Below, in pieces: positions 18,830-26,953 of a stretch of 64,000 nucleotides of DNA. Source of the stretch: Pseudomonas paraversuta (lineage in GTDB: Bacteria; Pseudomonadota; Gammaproteobacteria; Pseudomonadales; Pseudomonadaceae); the NCBI RefSeq assembly GCF_904063065.1, contig NZ_CAJFCL010000001.1, positions 434,001 through 498,000 of the forward strand, written 5' to 3'. The position numbers and the translations under genes are program-made. Position 1 is the stretch's first letter. Every line of letters begins with the position of its first letter. Under the pieces are notes generated by a model. That model was given only the letters and a program-made list of their open reading frames with translations. It had not been told where the DNA came from and made no database searches.

Positions 18830-19925
18830 TTACAGCCCTTGTTTCAGGCTGGCAATCAGGTATTCGTCGATATCGCCGTCGAGTACCTTGTCGCAATCGC
18901 TGCGCTCGATGTTGGTACGCAAATCCTTGATCCGCGAGGCGTCGAGTACGTACGAGCGGATCTGGTGTCCCCAGCCGATATCCGACTTGGTATCTTCCAG
19001 GGCCTGGGAGGCAGCATTACGCTTCTGCACTTCCTGCTCGTAAAGACGCGCCCGCAACATTTTCATCGCGGTGTCTTTGTTCGCATGCTGGGATCGTTCG
19101 TTCTGGCAGCACACCACGGTGTTGCTCGGAACGTGGGTAATACGAACGGCCGAGTCGGTGGTGTTTACGTGCTGACCACCGGCACCGGAGGAACGATAGG
19201 TATCGATCCGCAGGTCTGACGGGTTGATGTCGATTTCGATGTTGTCGTCGATTTCCGGCGATACGAATACGGCCGAGAACGAGGTATGACGACGGTTGCC
19301 CGAATCGTAGGGGCTTTTACGGACCAGACGATGGACGCCAATCTCGGTGCGCAACCAACCAAATGCGTATTCGCCCTTGATGTGTACAGTTGCGCCTTTG
19401 ATCCCGGCCACTTCACCGGCAGACAGTTCCATGATGGTGGCATCGAAGCCGCGCTTGTCGGCCCAGCGCAAATACATCCGCAACAGGATATTGGCCCAGT
19501 CTTGCGCTTCGGTACCGCCAGAGCCTGCCTGAATGTCCAGGTAAGCGTTGTTGGCGTCCATCTCACCACTGAACATGCGGCGGAATTCGAGTTTTTCAAG
19601 GGCTTCGCGCAGACGCTCGACTTCTGCGGCAACGTCATCGACAGCGGCCTGATCTTCTTCCTCGGCGGACATCAGCAGCAAGTCTTTGGCATCGGCCAGA
19701 CCTGTGTGCATCTCATCGAGGGTTTCAACGATCTGCGCCAGCAGGGAGCGCTCGCGCCCCAGCTCCTGGGCGTACGAAGGGTTGTTCCAGACACTCGGAT
19801 CTTCAAGCTCGCGATTGACTTCGGTCAGACGCTCATGCTTTTGATCGTAGTCAAAGATACCCCCGAATAGTTTCGGAGCGCTCTGACAGGTCCTTGATGC
19901 TGTTAAGGATCGGGTTGATTTCCAT
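18830..19925 (-). CDS. prfB: Peptide chain release factor 2 (programmed +1 frameshift)
   Basis: Releases nascent protein at UGA and UAA. The first 24 codons run from the ATG at 19925 to an in-frame TGA (19851-19853). The slippery CTT TGA C and an upstream GGGGG (19860-19864) acting as an internal Shine-Dalgarno give the well-known +1 shift, after which the frame runs to 18830 for a total of 364 residues. The catalytic GGQ lies in [16 protein letters not shown]. The stop-codon reading tripeptide, SPF in E. coli RF2, reads SPY here (codons 19307-19315). RF2 level autoregulates through the UGA. Confidence 0.94.
19850..19864 (-). promoter_or_regulatory. prfB autoregulatory +1 frameshift site
   Basis: Minus-strand reading gives GGGGGTATCTTTGAC: internal Shine-Dalgarno-like G run, slippery CTT, stop TGA and the weak-termination context base C. 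When RF2 is scarce, ribosomes shift to the +1 frame and make the full factor. Confidence 0.93.
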
Positions 19926-20040
19926 GGCTGGCGGCACTCGTAGGCGATTTTTACAAAGCCGGGGAGTATACCGGAAACAGCCCGTATCAGCAGCCCGTCT
20001 GGCGGGGTTAAGGCTCGATGAATTCAGCTCTGGATCATCT

Positions 20041-20129
20041 GTAGTCGCTGTCGGGCTGCGACGAGGCCGCGGGGGGCCTCAAGGAAACGGGTTGCTACGC
20101 AACCCTTGGCAGCCTGCGGCAGCGGCTAC
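20041..20129. repeat. GTAGTCGCTG-ended inverted repeat, copy 2, overlapping the wspR stop
   Basis: GTAGTCGCTG (20041-20050) and CAGCGGCTAC (20120-20129) form the ends, with one mismatch. Internal GGGCTGCGA and GGCAGCCTG arms match the copy at 14322-14416. The right end includes CTA at 20126-20128, the complement of the wspR TAG. Confidence 0.7.
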
Positions 20130-21127
20130 GAGATTCCTACCTGGTTACGACCGTTGTTCTTGGCCAGGTACAGCCCTTTGTCCGCTGCGGAAATCAGCTC
20201 ACGGCAGGTGCCGCCCTGCTGCGGGATAAGAGTCGCCAGACCAATGCTGATGGTCAGGCTGCTGCCGGGAGCAGGCGATATATGCGGGATTTTTAGCCCC
20301 TGCACCGCCTGGCGCAGTTTTTCCGCCACCAGCCGGGCACCGCCCTGGGAGGTGTTGGGCAACACAATGGCAAACTCTTCACCCCCATAGCGGGCCGGCA
20401 AGTCGGAAGGACGGCTACTGGCATCGCGAATGGCCGCGGCCACTTTGCGCAATGCTTCGTCGCCATCCAGATGACCGAAGCTATCGTTATAGGACTTGAA
20501 ATAGTCGACGTCGATCATCAACAAGGACAGCTGGGTCTGCTCACGCAAGGCGCGGCGCCACTCCAGCTCCAGGTATTCATCGAAATGCCGGCGATTGGAC
20601 AGCCCGGTCAGGCCGTCGGAGTTCATCAGCCGCTGCAATACCAGATTGGTATCCAGCAATTGCTGCTGACTGACCCGCAACGCCCGGTATGCAGCATCAC
20701 GTTGCAACAACGTCATGTAAGAGCGCGAGTGGTAGCGAATACGGGCCACCAGCTCAATGTTATCGGGCAGTTTCACCAGATAGTCATTGGCCCCGGCCGC
20801 GAAGGCCGCACTTTTGATCAACGGGTCTTCTTTGGTGGAAAGCACGATGATCGGGATATTCTGCGTGGCCGGGTGGTTGCGGTATTCGCGCACCAGGGTC
20901 AAGCCATCAAGCCCCGGCATGACCAGATCCTGCAGGATCACCGTCGGCTTGATGCGGATCGCCTGGGCAATGGCCTGATGGGGATCGGCACAGAAATGGA
21001 AATCTATGTTCTGCTCCAGCGCCAGCCCGCGACGTACGGCTTCGCCGATCATCGCCTGATCGTCTACCAGCAACACCATGGCCGAGTTTTCGTCAGTTTT
21101 AACGTCGTCCAACTGCAAGTCACTCAT
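20126..21127 (-). CDS. wspR: Diguanylate cyclase response regulator WspR
   Basis: Makes cyclic di-GMP from two GTP when phosphorylated by WspE, promoting biofilm and wrinkly colonies. 333 residues. Receiver domain at about 15-140 with phospho-acceptor Asp in [13 protein letters not shown] and Lys in VKLPDN. GGDEF domain at about 170-330 with the active signature GGEEF and the product-inhibition site RxxD (RPSD) five residues before it. A linker helix between them permits the oligomer-driven activation known for WspR. Last gene of the wsp cluster; 52 bases separate it from wspF. The stop codon lies inside a repeat element. Confidence 0.95.
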   Translation of the reverse strand: MSDLQLDDVKTDENSAMVLLVDDQAMIGEAVRRGLALEQNIDFHFCADPHQAIAQAIRIKPTVILQDLVMPGLDGLTLVREYRNHPATQNIPIIVLSTKEDPLIKSAAFAAGANDYLVKLPDNIELVARIRYHSRSYMTLLQRDAAYRALRVSQQQLLDTNLVLQRLMNSDGLTGLSNRRHFDEYLELEWRRALREQTQLSLLMIDVDYFKSYNDSFGHLDGDEALRKVAAAIRDASSRPSDLPARYGGEEFAIVLPNTSQGGARLVAEKLRQAVQGLKIPHISPAPGSSLTISIGLATLIPQQGGTCRELISAADKGLYLAKNNGRNQVGIS

Positions 21128-21179
21128 GCGCGTTCACCTGAATTACCACCTTCAAGCCAGTCCAGCGGGGTTTTACCAG

Positions 21180-22190
21180 TCATTTGGCAAATATCTCCAG
21201 CAAGCGTGGCGCAATCATGTCCAAGGGGCGAATTTCAACCGCGGCATCGATGGCGGCTGCCGCTTTGGGCATGCCATACACCGAACTGCTCAGTTGATCC
21301 TGGGCGATGGTGAGAAAACCTTGCTGGCGCATGAGTTTGAGCCCCTGAGCCCCGTCACGCCCCATGCCGGTCAACAAAACACCCACCGCATCACCATGCC
21401 AGTGCCTGGCAACACTTTCAAAAAATACATCGATCGAGGGTCGATAAATCTCGTTTACCGGCTCGGCGGTATAGGCCAGGGTGCCGTTCTTCAACAACCG
21501 GATGTGGTGGTTGGTCCCGGCCAGCAGAGCCGTCCCCGCCTGTGGCGTCTCACCGTGTCGCGCCAGGCGCACGTCCAGACCGCACGAGCTGCTCAACCAC
21601 TCGGCCATCCCGGCCGCAAAGACTTGATCAACATGCTGGACCAGCACAATGGCCGCCGCAAAGTTCCTCGGCAGCCCCTTGAGCAGGCTTTCGAGGGCGG
21701 CCGGGCCGCCTGCCGACGAACCGATAGCCACCAGCCCGCCCCGAACACCCGAGATCCGGGGCTGGGCAGAAACCGGGGTGACGCTTTTTTCACTTTGCCC
21801 GATCAACCAGCCAATATTGAGGATCTTGCGCAGCAAGGGCGCGGCCGCTTCCTTGGGGTTACTTCCTCCCAGCACGGGAGTGTCCACTACATCCATCGCG
21901 CCAAAGCCCATGGCCTCGAACACGCGATGGACATTCTGCTCACGGTCAACCGTCACTATGACGATGGCGCACGGGGTTTCAGCCATGATCCGCCGCGTAG
22001 CCTCGACGCCGTCCATCACCGGCATGATCAGATCCATCAGGATCAGGTCCGGGGTGTTCTCGGCACAGCGTTGCACGGCTTCCAGGCCGTTGGCGGCCAC
22101 CCAGAGCACTTGATGGGCAGGCTCGTAAGCCAGCGCCCGGCGCAAGGCTTCAACTGCCATGGGCATGTCGTTAACGATGGCAATTTTCAT
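21180..22190 (-). CDS. wspF: Chemotaxis-type methylesterase WspF
   Basis: Removes methyl groups from WspA and so dampens Wsp signalling; loss of WspF in other Pseudomonas causes the wrinkly spreader state. 336 residues. Receiver domain with Asp in DLILMDLIMPVMDG (about 54), then the CheB esterase with Ser in IGSSAGGPAALESLL, His in LVQHVDQVF and Asp in LLTGMGRDGAQGL. The ATG overlaps the wspE stop (ATGA). All catalytic residues are present, so this copy looks functional. Confidence 0.95.
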   Translation of the reverse strand: MKIAIVNDMPMAVEALRRALAYEPAHQVLWVAANGLEAVQRCAENTPDLILMDLIMPVMDGVEATRRIMAETPCAIVIVTVDREQNVHRVFEAMGFGAMDVVDTPVLGGSNPKEAAAPLLRKILNIGWLIGQSEKSVTPVSAQPRISGVRGGLVAIGSSAGGPAALESLLKGLPRNFAAAIVLVQHVDQVFAAGMAEWLSSSCGLDVRLARHGETPQAGTALLAGTNHHIRLLKNGTLAYTAEPVNEIYRPSIDVFFESVARHWHGDAVGVLLTGMGRDGAQGLKLMRQQGFLTIAQDQLSSSVYGMPKAAAAIDAAVEIRPLDMIAPRLLEIFAK

Positions 22191-24475
22191 GGTTGAGCTC
22201 CTCCAATGAGCTCAACCACTGCATCAAGCAGAGCATCGTCATGGAAACTGGCTTTCGCTAGATAATAGTCGGCCCCGGCATCCAGTCCGCGCCGGCGGTC
22301 CTCTTCCCGATCTTTATACGAAACCACCATCACCGGCATTGATTGCAAACGGTTGTCACGTCGTAACAGCGTGACCAGTTCGATGCCATCCATGCGCGGC
22401 ATGTCGATGTCGGTGATCAATAAATCGAAGTGCTCGGCCCGCAAGGCGTTCCAGCCGTCCATGCCATCAACGGCCACGGCCACTTCGTAGCCCCGGTTGA
22501 TCAGCAGTTTGCGCTGCAACTCGCGTACCGTCAGCGAGTCATCCACCACCAGAATGCGTTTGCGGGTCAGTTGCGCGGCGTGGCGGTTACGCCGGTCAAT
22601 TCGCTCCAGACGCCCGGTATTGAGCAGTTTGTCCACGGATCGCAGCATGTCTTCGACATCGACAATCAGTACCGCAGACCCGTCGTCGAGCAAGGCTCCG
22701 GCCGAAATATCCTGCACCTTGCCCAGGCGCGGATCGAGGGGCAGAACCACCAGCGTGCGCTCACCGATAAAACGCTCGACGGCCACGCCATACACCACAT
22801 CACGCTCGCGAATGACCACCACCTTGAGGGTTTCATCCTCGCTCTGGCTTGGAGGGCGCTGCAACAGTTGGCTGGCAGCCACCAGCCCCACGTGCTGCCC
22901 TTCGTGCCAGAAATGCTGGCGACCTTCGAGCTGCACGATTTCATCGGGCATCAAGTCGCGCATGCGCTCGATGTGCGCCAGTGGAAAGGCATAGGCTTCG
23001 TCGGCCACTTCAACCACCAGACTGCGTACCACGGACAGGGTCAGCGGCACTTCCAGACTGAAACGACTGCCCTGCCCCGAAGTCTGCTCCAGGACGATTG
23101 CCCCCCGCAGCAGGCGCACCATGTGTTGCACCGCATCCAGCCCGACGCCGCGTCCGGAGACTTCGGTCACGGTGTCGCGCAGGCTGAAGCCCGGCAGAAA
23201 GAGAAAGGCCAGCAGTTCCTCTTCGCTCAGCTGTGCCACGGTGGAAGCCGTCGACAACTGGCGCTCGACGATGGTCTGGCGTAAACGCTCAAGATCAACA
23301 CCGGCGCCGTCATCGCTCAACTGCAGCGCCAGCAAACCCGCCTGATGGGAGATGCGCAAACGAATCAGGCCTTCGGCAGGTTTGCCGGCCAGCAGCCGCT
23401 GTTCCGGCGTTTCAATCCCGTGATCGACGGCATTGCGCAGCAAATGGATGAGCGGCGCTTCGAGTTTTTCCAGTACATCACGGTCGACCTGGGTTTTCTC
23501 GCCATCGATTTCTAGGCGGATCTGTTTGCCCAGGGCGCGCCCCAAATCACGGACCATGCGCTCCTGACCGACCAGCACATCGGCAAATGGCCGCATGCGG
23601 CACGCCAGCGCGGTGTCGTACAGCGATTGCGCGCGCTGGCCGGCCTGCCAGCCAAATTCGTCGAGTTCGGCAGTCTGTTCACTCAGCAAATGCTGGGACT
23701 CAGCCAGTATCCGCCGCGCATCAGTCAAGGCCTCTTGCGCTTCATGGCTCAGATCCAGCACCTTGAGCTGGTCGCGCAGGTTGTCCAATGCTTTCAGACC
23801 GCTGTTTTGCATGCGCTTGAGGCGCTGCAACGTCACCAGATAAGGCTTGAGCCGCTGGGTTTCGACCAATGACTTGCTGGACAGATCGAGCAAACTGTTG
23901 AGCCGCTCGGCGGTGACCCGCAACACCCGTTCGCCAGTATCAGTACGGCGCCGGGACCGAAGACCAGGCTCCGGAGCGGTGTCAGCCTCCAGCGCCAGCT
24001 CAACCACAGGCACGGCCGGCTCCGGGGGCAGCAACAGCTGCGACACGTCGAACGCTGGCGGCGCCACCGAGACATGGCTGTCGCCGCCATCAAGCAAGCG
24101 GTTCATCAGCCCGACATAGGCGTCAATGTCGGCCGGGCCGACGTTGGCACTGCCTGGTGTGGCAATACGCATCAACAAGTCAGTGCCCTGCAACAAGGCA
24201 TCAATATGCTCGGGCTGCAGGTACAGACGGCCTTCCTGGGCACTGACCAGGCAATCCTCCATGACATGGGAAACGCTGACCCCGGCATCCACGCCGACAA
24301 TTCTCGCAGCCCCCTTGAGGGAGTGGGCCGCGCGCATGCAGGCTTCGAGCTGGTCGGCCTGAGTCGGGTTACGCTCCAGCGCCAACAGGCCGGCATTCAG
24401 GACCTGGGTCTGGGCCTCGGCCTCAAGACTGAACAACTCAAGCAACGAGGCGTCACGCATTTGCTCGGGGGTCAT
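22187..24475 (-). CDS. wspE: Hybrid histidine kinase WspE (CheA-like with receiver)
   Basis: Autophosphorylates when WspA is active and passes phosphate to WspR and WspF. 762 residues. Hpt domain at the N terminus with His in AAHSLKGAARI (about 51). The kinase core has N box LIHLLRNAVDHGIE, G1 box LSDDGAGVD and GRGVGLDAV. A CheW-like domain follows, then a C-terminal receiver (LVVDDSLTVRELQ, Asp in LLITDIDMPRMDG). The ATG at 24475 overlaps the wspD stop (ATGA); a frame 23 codons longer would run into wspD and is not used. Confidence 0.95.
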   Translation of the reverse strand: MTPEQMRDASLLELFSLEAEAQTQVLNAGLLALERNPTQADQLEACMRAAHSLKGAARIVGVDAGVSVSHVMEDCLVSAQEGRLYLQPEHIDALLQGTDLLMRIATPGSANVGPADIDAYVGLMNRLLDGGDSHVSVAPPAFDVSQLLLPPEPAVPVVELALEADTAPEPGLRSRRRTDTGERVLRVTAERLNSLLDLSSKSLVETQRLKPYLVTLQRLKRMQNSGLKALDNLRDQLKVLDLSHEAQEALTDARRILAESQHLLSEQTAELDEFGWQAGQRAQSLYDTALACRMRPFADVLVGQERMVRDLGRALGKQIRLEIDGEKTQVDRDVLEKLEAPLIHLLRNAVDHGIETPEQRLLAGKPAEGLIRLRISHQAGLLALQLSDDGAGVDLERLRQTIVERQLSTASTVAQLSEEELLAFLFLPGFSLRDTVTEVSGRGVGLDAVQHMVRLLRGAIVLEQTSGQGSRFSLEVPLTLSVVRSLVVEVADEAYAFPLAHIERMRDLMPDEIVQLEGRQHFWHEGQHVGLVAASQLLQRPPSQSEDETLKVVVIRERDVVYGVAVERFIGERTLVVLPLDPRLGKVQDISAGALLDDGSAVLIVDVEDMLRSVDKLLNTGRLERIDRRNRHAAQLTRKRILVVDDSLTVRELQRKLLINRGYEVAVAVDGMDGWNALRAEHFDLLITDIDMPRMDGIELVTLLRRDNRLQSMPVMVVSYKDREEDRRRGLDAGADYYLAKASFHDDALLDAVVELIGGAQP

Positions 24476-25158
24476 GTCAGGCTCCGGGCGATCGCGCCCA
24501 GTAATTGCTCTTCGTCCAGCAAGCGCAGGCTGCGGGTTTTCCACAGCAATACGCCACGGGTGTACTTGGCACTGGCCTGCTCGCCCGAGAGTGACGCGCC
24601 ATTCAAAACAGATTCTTCAATGTTGTGGATGCCATCCACTTCATCCACCGGCAATACCACTGCCCCGCCTTGTGCGGCCAGGATCAGCATGCGCGGCATG
24701 ATCCGCAGCGATGCCGGCCCCGCCAATGTCGGGTCCAGGCCCAGTAGCTCGACCAGGGACAAACAGGGCACCAGGGCGCCGCGCACATTGGCGACCCCCA
24801 ACAGCGCACGTGAACGCTGGTGCGGCAGTGAATGGATCGACTGCAGCGGGGCCACTTCATCCAGATAGCGCGTCGCCAGTCCCAGCCATTCATCCCCCAG
24901 ACGAAAAATCATCAGCGAGCGGGTCGCCACTTTTCGCTCAAGCTCCCGGGGGGAGTATTGGGCCACATGCTCCTGCTCAAACGAGTAGCGGTCCAGCAAG
25001 CGGGTGGCCGCAGCCGAATACACCGAGCAGTTACGACAATGGATATGTTCAGCCAGCAGCGCACAGGATTTATCGCCGAAGATGCCGATACGGTTCCAGC
25101 AGTCATCAATGTCCTGCGCTTCGGAGTGGATCAAGTTCTGGGCTGTTAAACCGCTCAT
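24472..25158 (-). CDS. wspD: CheW-like coupling protein WspD
   Basis: Scaffold that links the receptor WspA to the kinase WspE. 228 residues, longer than a plain CheW because of an N-terminal extension of about 75 residues containing several cysteines (C19, C32, C40, C43). The CheW domain covers about 78-225: LMIFRLGDEWLGLATRYLDEVAPL, and VRGALVPCLSLVELLGL. The ATG overlaps the wspC stop by four bases. Two CheW proteins (WspB and WspD) are normal for Wsp. Confidence 0.93.
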   Translation of the reverse strand: MSGLTAQNLIHSEAQDIDDCWNRIGIFGDKSCALLAEHIHCRNCSVYSAAATRLLDRYSFEQEHVAQYSPRELERKVATRSLMIFRLGDEWLGLATRYLDEVAPLQSIHSLPHQRSRALLGVANVRGALVPCLSLVELLGLDPTLAGPASLRIMPRMLILAAQGGAVVLPVDEVDGIHNIEESVLNGASLSGEQASAKYTRGVLLWKTRSLRLLDEEQLLGAIARSLT

Positions 25159-26441
25159 TGTTTACGCTCACTGTGAACGGATCGCTCATTACGGGCCGCG
25201 CGCTCCTGCAAGCGTTGAGCGCCTGTTACATCACCCTGTGAGGCCAGCAAGGCCGCCAGGTGTGCCAGGGCTTCTGCATGCTGGGGCTCCAGGTACAACG
25301 CCTTGCGATAAAACCCCTGGGCCTGAGCCGTCTGACCCTGGACGTCACTGAGCAAACCCAGCCAGTAATAGGCCTGGGCCTGCGGGCCATGCAATTGCAG
25401 TAATTGCTCGCAGGCAGCACGGGCCTCGCTGCTCTTGCCGGCATTGGCCAGCAGCGCAATTTGTTCAAGCAGGGCCTTGGGCTCAGCAGCCTGCGAGTCC
25501 GTTTGGCGCGGTGCCAAGGACTGGGGGCGCGGGGCAAATGGCCGGATGACCGGTGGCGCCGCTGGCGCCGCTGGCGCCGCTGGCGGTTGCGGACGGACCA
25601 GCGGCTTGAATTCGGCCAGCACCGGGCGGGCCGCGGGTAATGGCTCGTGGCTATGGCAAAAAGCAAACGACTGCGGCGCACCGATCGAGCGCATGCCCAT
25701 CCGGCCCAGCAGGCTGCCCTCGGCCGGACCGATAAACAGCACGCCATCGGTACGGGTCAATTGCTTGAGCACATCCAGTGCCTGCTGCTGGGTTTTAAGG
25801 TCGAAATAGATCAGCAGGTTGCGACAAAACACAAAATCATAGGGTGGATAACTGGCCAGCAGGGCCGGGTCCAGCAAGTTACCGACGTGAAAACTGACCT
25901 GCTCGCAGACCCTGCTCGACAGTTGATAAGCGTCGTCCACAAGGCTGAAATAGCGCTCGCGGAAATCCGTTTGCTGCCCGCGAAATGAGTTTTTTCCGTA
26001 CCGCGCAGACTGAGCCCGCTGCACCGAAAGCGGGCTGACATCCAGCGCGTCCACCTTGAATTGATACGCGGCAAAACCGGCATCAAACAGCGCCATTGCA
26101 ATCGAATAGGGCTCTTCACCGGTTGAACAGGGCAGGCTCAAGATACGCAGGGTCCGGCGACTGCCGATTTCGGCCAGGCGCTTTCTGGCCAGGCGCCCCA
26201 GGGTGGAAAATGATTCGGGGTAACGGAAGAACCAGGTTTCGGGCACGATCACCGATTCGATCAGGGCTTGCTGTTCATCCTGGGAGCTGATCAAACGCTG
26301 CCAGTAATCATCATGGTCAAGCATGTTCAACGCCATGCAGCGCTGACGAACAGCACGTTCGATGATGGCCGGACCTACTGAAGCCACATCCAGACCGATG
26401 CATTTCTTCAAAAAATCGAAAAACCGCTGATCGGCGTTCAT
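25155..26441 (-). CDS. wspC: Receptor methyltransferase WspC with TPR tail
   Basis: CheR-type SAM-dependent methyltransferase that methylates WspA glutamates; opposes WspF. 428 residues. Methyltransferase domain at about 10-265 with the SAM motif LSLPCSTGEEPYSIAM and CRNLLIYFD. A Pro/Ala-rich linker (about 285-310) encoded by a 9-bp tandem repeat joins it to C-terminal TPR helices (YYWLGLLSDVQGQTAQAQGF, and KALYLEPQHAEALAHLA). Overlaps wspD and wspB at both ends by four bases. Confidence 0.94.
   Translation of the reverse strand: MNADQRFFDFLKKCIGLDVASVGPAIIERAVRQRCMALNMLDHDDYWQRLISSQDEQQALIESVIVPETWFFRYPESFSTLGRLARKRLAEIGSRRTLRILSLPCSTGEEPYSIAMALFDAGFAAYQFKVDALDVSPLSVQRAQSARYGKNSFRGQQTDFRERYFSLVDDAYQLSSRVCEQVSFHVGNLLDPALLASYPPYDFVFCRNLLIYFDLKTQQQALDVLKQLTRTDGVLFIGPAEGSLLGRMGMRSIGAPQSFAFCHSHEPLPAARPVLAEFKPLVRPQPPAAPAAPAAPPVIRPFAPRPQSLAPRQTDSQAAEPKALLEQIALLANAGKSSEARAACEQLLQLHGPQAQAYYWLGLLSDVQGQTAQAQGFYRKALYLEPQHAEALAHLAALLASQGDVTGAQRLQERAARNERSVHSERKQ
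25555..25586. repeat. 9-bp tandem repeat in the WspC linker
   Basis: Three full copies of GGCGCCGCT plus a partial fourth (GGCGG). It encodes the Ala-Ala-Pro units of the linker. Gain or loss of a copy keeps the frame and changes linker length by three residues. Confidence 0.85.
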
Positions 26442-26953
26442 GGGTACACCTGTGGGCCGGTGTCATCCGGGTGCGCGGCGAAGATCAGCGCAGAAACCGC
26501 CGGGCTCAGCAGTTCATCGATACTGATCCATTGCACAAGCCCATGCTGGTCACTGCGCACCGGGCCCAGATACGGCGCATCGCGGTTATCCAGGCCATAG
26601 GGCTGAAAGTCCGCGGGGTTGCAGCGCAACGTGTCGCTGGCCTGCTCAAGCATCAAACCCAGTACTTGCCCGCGATAGTTGACCAGCACCAGCCGGGTGC
26701 TGGTGCGGGCCACAGCGGCCTGGCCGAACGTCATGGCGCTGATATCGATCACCGGCACCACCTGCCCGCGATGGGTAAACACGCCAGCCACCCATGCCGG
26801 GGCATGGGCAATAGGTTTTAGCGGGAGAAGCGGCAGCACTTCGACCACATCGGTGGCCGGCAAGGCATAACGTTCATCGCCGATATGAAACACCAGGAAC
26901 AGGCGATTGTTCGGCGCTCCCCCACCGCTGGATTTGGCCCGAGGATCGCTCAT
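26438..26953 (-). CDS. wspB: CheW-like coupling protein WspB
   Basis: 171-residue coupling protein, essentially one CheW domain (about 18-155): FLVFHIGDERYALPATDVVEV, HRGQVVPVIDIS and YRGQVLGLMLEQASD. Together with WspD it connects WspA to WspE. Its ATG overlaps the wspA stop by one base (TGATG) and its stop overlaps the wspC ATG, so the gene is coupled on both sides. Confidence 0.93.
   Translation of the reverse strand: MSDPRAKSSGGGAPNNRLFLVFHIGDERYALPATDVVEVLPLLPLKPIAHAPAWVAGVFTHRGQVVPVIDISAMTFGQAAVARTSTRLVLVNYRGQVLGLMLEQASDTLRCNPADFQPYGLDNRDAPYLGPVRSDQHGLVQWISIDELLSPAVSALIFAAHPDDTGPQVYP

Noticed and set aside
17361..19043. 560-codon open frame antisense to lysS and prfB
   Set aside because: Covers two certain genes on the other strand; composition is shadow-like with no recognisable motif.
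18830..19925. prfB as a frameshifted pseudogene
   Set aside because: The stop TGA in CTT TGA C with an upstream G run is the known programmed site; the full 364-residue protein is made.
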